Assembly (NCBI RefSeq): GCF_015160855.1
Contig: NZ_CP063373.1
Coordinates: forward strand, 4,092,001 to 4,156,000
Source: Streptomyces ferrugineus
GTDB lineage: Bacteria; Actinomycetota; Actinomycetes; Streptomycetales; Streptomycetaceae
Length of the DNA stretch: 64,000 bases
Direction: 5' to 3'
The translations under genes and the position numbers were made by a program. Positions 62,363-64,000 of this stretch are shown here, piece after piece. Position 1 is the first letter of the stretch, and every line of letters begins with the position of its first letter. The notes under the pieces were generated by a model. The model saw only the letters and a program-made list of their open reading frames with translations. It was not told where the DNA came from and made no database searches.

Positions 62363-63142
62363 TCAGACCGCGATGACCCTCAGCCCCGCCTCCTCGAAGC
62401 CCCGCACCGTCTCCGGGTCCGCCGCCGCGTCCGTGACCAGTGTGTCCACCGCGTCGGCGGCGCAGATCCGGGCGAACGCGCGCCGGCCGAGCTTGCTGGA
62501 GTCCGCCGCCACGACCACCCGCTCGGCGCGCTCGCACAGTAGCCGGTTGATCGCCGCCTCCGCCTCGTCGTGCGCGGCGGCGCCGTGCGTGACGTCGAAG
62601 GCGACGACGCCGAGCACCGCCACATCGATGGTGATCTGGCCCAGCACCCCGTCCGCGAGCGGACCGATCAGCTCGTACGACTGCGGACGCGCGACCCCGC
62701 CGGTGACCACGATCTTGAACTGGGGGCGCACGGCCAGCTCGTTGGCGATGTTGAGCGCGTTCGTGACGATGGTCAGCGCGGGCGAGCCGGACGTCAGATC
62801 GCTGCGCACCGCCAGGGCGCGCGCCACCTCGGTGGTCGTCGTGCCGCCGGTCAGCCCGACCGCCTCGCCGGGCGCGATCAGCTCGGCCACCGCCTTGGCG
62901 ACGCGCTGCTTCTCGGAGGCGTGCCGGGCCGTCTTGTAGCGCAGCGGCAGCTCGTACGACACCCCGTGCACCACCGCGCCGCCCCGGGTGCGGACGAGCA
63001 TCTGCTGCTCGGCGAGCTGGTCGAAGTCACGGCGGATCGTGGCGGCCGACACCGCCAGCTCTGCGGCCGCCTCCTCGACGTCCAGCCGGCCCCGCTCGAC
63101 GAGCAGCTCCAGCAGCGCCTTCCAGCGGGCGTCGCGCGACAT
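62363..63142 (-). CDS. DeoR/GlpR-family transcriptional regulator
   Basis: This 259-residue protein has the DeoR amino-terminal helix-turn-helix (VEEAAAELAVSAATIRRDFD at about 22-41). The sugar-phosphate-binding domain follows, with VGLTGGTTTTEVARAL, TNALNIANEL, GGVARPQSYELIGP and VAADSSKLGR. These are the usual residues that bind a phosphosugar effector. GGAGGG before ATG 63142 sets the start. It is divergent from the SIS-domain gene, which it probably represses. Confidence 0.94.
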   Translation of the reverse strand: MSRDARWKALLELLVERGRLDVEEAAAELAVSAATIRRDFDQLAEQQMLVRTRGGAVVHGVSYELPLRYKTARHASEKQRVAKAVAELIAPGEAVGLTGGTTTTEVARALAVRSDLTSGSPALTIVTNALNIANELAVRPQFKIVVTGGVARPQSYELIGPLADGVLGQITIDVAVLGVVAFDVTHGAAAHDEAEAAINRLLCERAERVVVAADSSKLGRRAFARICAADAVDTLVTDAAADPETVRGFEEAGLRVIAV

Positions 63143-63200
63143 CCACCCTCCATTCCTCGGCCTTCCGGCGACCCTAGCGCACCCCGTCGCGCCCGACTGC

Positions 63201-63244
63201 TTGATAATGCTCGAAAGTCGGCGATACCTTGCAAGAAAGAGCAT
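63201..63244 (+). promoter_or_regulatory. Promoter and operator of the SIS-domain gene
   Basis: TTGATA (63201-63206), an 18-nt spacer and TACCTT (63225-63230) form a fair promoter. ATGCTC (63207-63212) and GAGCAT (63239-63244) are exact reverse complements flanking the -10. The divergent DeoR-type regulator is the likely ligand of this pair of half-sites. Confidence 0.55.
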
Positions 63245-63286
63245 GCAGTCCGGAGTGGGAAGAACGGGAAGCCGGAGGGTGGCGGC

Positions 63287-64000
63287 ATGACACATGTCGA
63301 GGACGAGCTCAACAGCCAGCCCGAGTGCTGGACACGCGCCGCGGCCGAGGCGGCCGGCCTCGGCGGGTCGCTTCCGGCGCCGGGGGAGCGGACCGCGGTC
63401 GTCGGCTGCGGGACGTCGTACTTCATGGCGCAGGCCTTCGCCGCACTGCGCGAGGGATCGGGCCAGGGGGAGACCGACGCCTTCGCCGCGTCGGAGTTCC
63501 CGCACGGGCGCACCTACGACCGTGTCCTCGCCCTCACCCGCTCCGGTACCACCACCGAGGTGCTCGACCTGCTCGGGCGGCTGAACGGACGTACACGCAC
63601 CGCCGCGATCACCGCCGACCCCGACACGCCCGTGATCGAGGCCGTCGACGACCTCGTCGTCCTCGACTACGCGGACGAACGGTCCGTGGTGCAGACCCGC
63701 TTCGCGACCACCGCCCTCACCCTGCTGCGCGCCCACCTCGGCCTGCACACCGACGCCGTCGTGGCCGACGCCCGCACCGCGCTCGCCGCCGAACTGCCCG
63801 AAGGGCTCGTGGAGTGCGGGCAGTTCACCTTCCTCGGCCGCGGCTGGACCGTGGGACTCGCCAACGAGGCCGGGCTGAAGATGCGCGAGGCGTCGCTGTC
63901 CTGGACCGAGGCCTACCCGGCGATGGAGTACCGGCACGGCCCGATCTCCATCACCACCGGCTCCACCGCGACCTGGATGTTCGGCGAGGCGCCCGAAGGG
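63287..64000 (+). CDS. SIS-domain aminosugar isomerase/deaminase-like protein, 3'-truncated by the window edge
   Basis: The first 238 codons are present. The sequence has two SIS domains: the first with VVGCGTSYFMAQ and LALTRSGTTTEVLDLL, the second with FTFLGRGWTVGLANEAGLKM and EYRHGPISI, the sugar-phosphate-binding residues of AgaS/GlmS-type isomerases. It most likely converts an aminosugar phosphate such as galactosamine- or glucosamine-6-phosphate. GGAGGG about ten bases before ATG 63287 sets the start. The end lies outside the window. It is divergent from the DeoR regulator, with a shared operator region. Confidence 0.9.
   Translation, partial: MTHVEDELNSQPECWTRAAAEAAGLGGSLPAPGERTAVVGCGTSYFMAQAFAALREGSGQGETDAFAASEFPHGRTYDRVLALTRSGTTTEVLDLLGRLNGRTRTAAITADPDTPVIEAVDDLVVLDYADERSVVQTRFATTALTLLRAHLGLHTDAVVADARTALAAELPEGLVECGQFTFLGRGWTVGLANEAGLKMREASLSWTEAYPAMEYRHGPISITTGSTATWMFGEAPEG

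Overview
This window looks like chromosomal DNA of a Streptomyces or a very close actinomycete. Third codon positions are almost always G or C. Two-component systems, MFS pumps, CPBP, CelD-type and SCO2400-type proteins and a class F sortase are typical of that genus, and several promoters look leaderless. The first gene is cut by the left edge and the last by the right edge.

Layout. 1-3.8 kb: a LuxR-type two-component pair, a small membrane protein, and a divergent MarR regulator/DHA2 efflux pump pair sharing one palindromic operator. 3.8-10.8 kb (minus strand): an accessory cassette reading nucleosidase-domain protein, HAD phosphatase, MazG-YqcI/YcgG fusion, PfkB kinase, methyltransferase, half of a VOC protein and a maleylpyruvate-isomerase-like protein. 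A possible 34-residue leader ORF precedes it. The nucleosidase gene carries two in-frame TTA codons and the leader a third. This is the strongest candidate for an undescribed system. 10.9-18.5 kb: MFS transporter, GCS2-type ligase, ThuA/Gfo-Idh pair, and a DesKR-like two-component system divergent from a membrane protein with a palindrome between them. 18.6-30 kb: Tat-exported propeller-amidohydrolase, SCO2400-like protein, dihydrolipoyl dehydrogenase, CPBP protease, methyltransferase, exported hydrolase with a discoidin domain, TetR regulator, acyltransferase.

30-39 kb: a histidine/glycine-rich surface protein beside a class F sortase, two related small secreted proteins separated by an IS110-family element, HtpG, a VOC protein and a large exported propeller protein. 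39-48.5 kb: a tightly packed set of PLP and sulfur-handling enzymes (Y4yA-like decarboxylase, cysteine synthase-rhodanese fusion, cysteine-desulfurase-like enzyme), then a methyltransferase, a CelD-type acyltransferase and a DegT-type aminotransferase, followed by a PolX/PHP polymerase flanked by short repeats and a broken acyl-CoA dehydrogenase gene.

48.9-55.5 kb: one sugar-uptake operon (Gfo/Idh/MocA, PmoA-like, cupin, lipoprotein, two permeases, YesL-like protein) behind a LacI-type operator. 55.6-64 kb: secreted phospholipase A2, a copper-efflux region (copA, copZ and a divergent exported protein) with two CsoR-like boxes placed inside two opposed promoters, a decayed FecCD permease, a GH15 enzyme, and a DeoR regulator divergent from a SIS-domain protein.

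The native genes are mostly intact. Decay is visible at four places: half a VOC gene, the acyl-CoA dehydrogenase fragment, the frameshifted FecCD fragment and the IS110 insertion. I saw no CRISPR array and no rRNA; I did not recognise a tRNA by eye.
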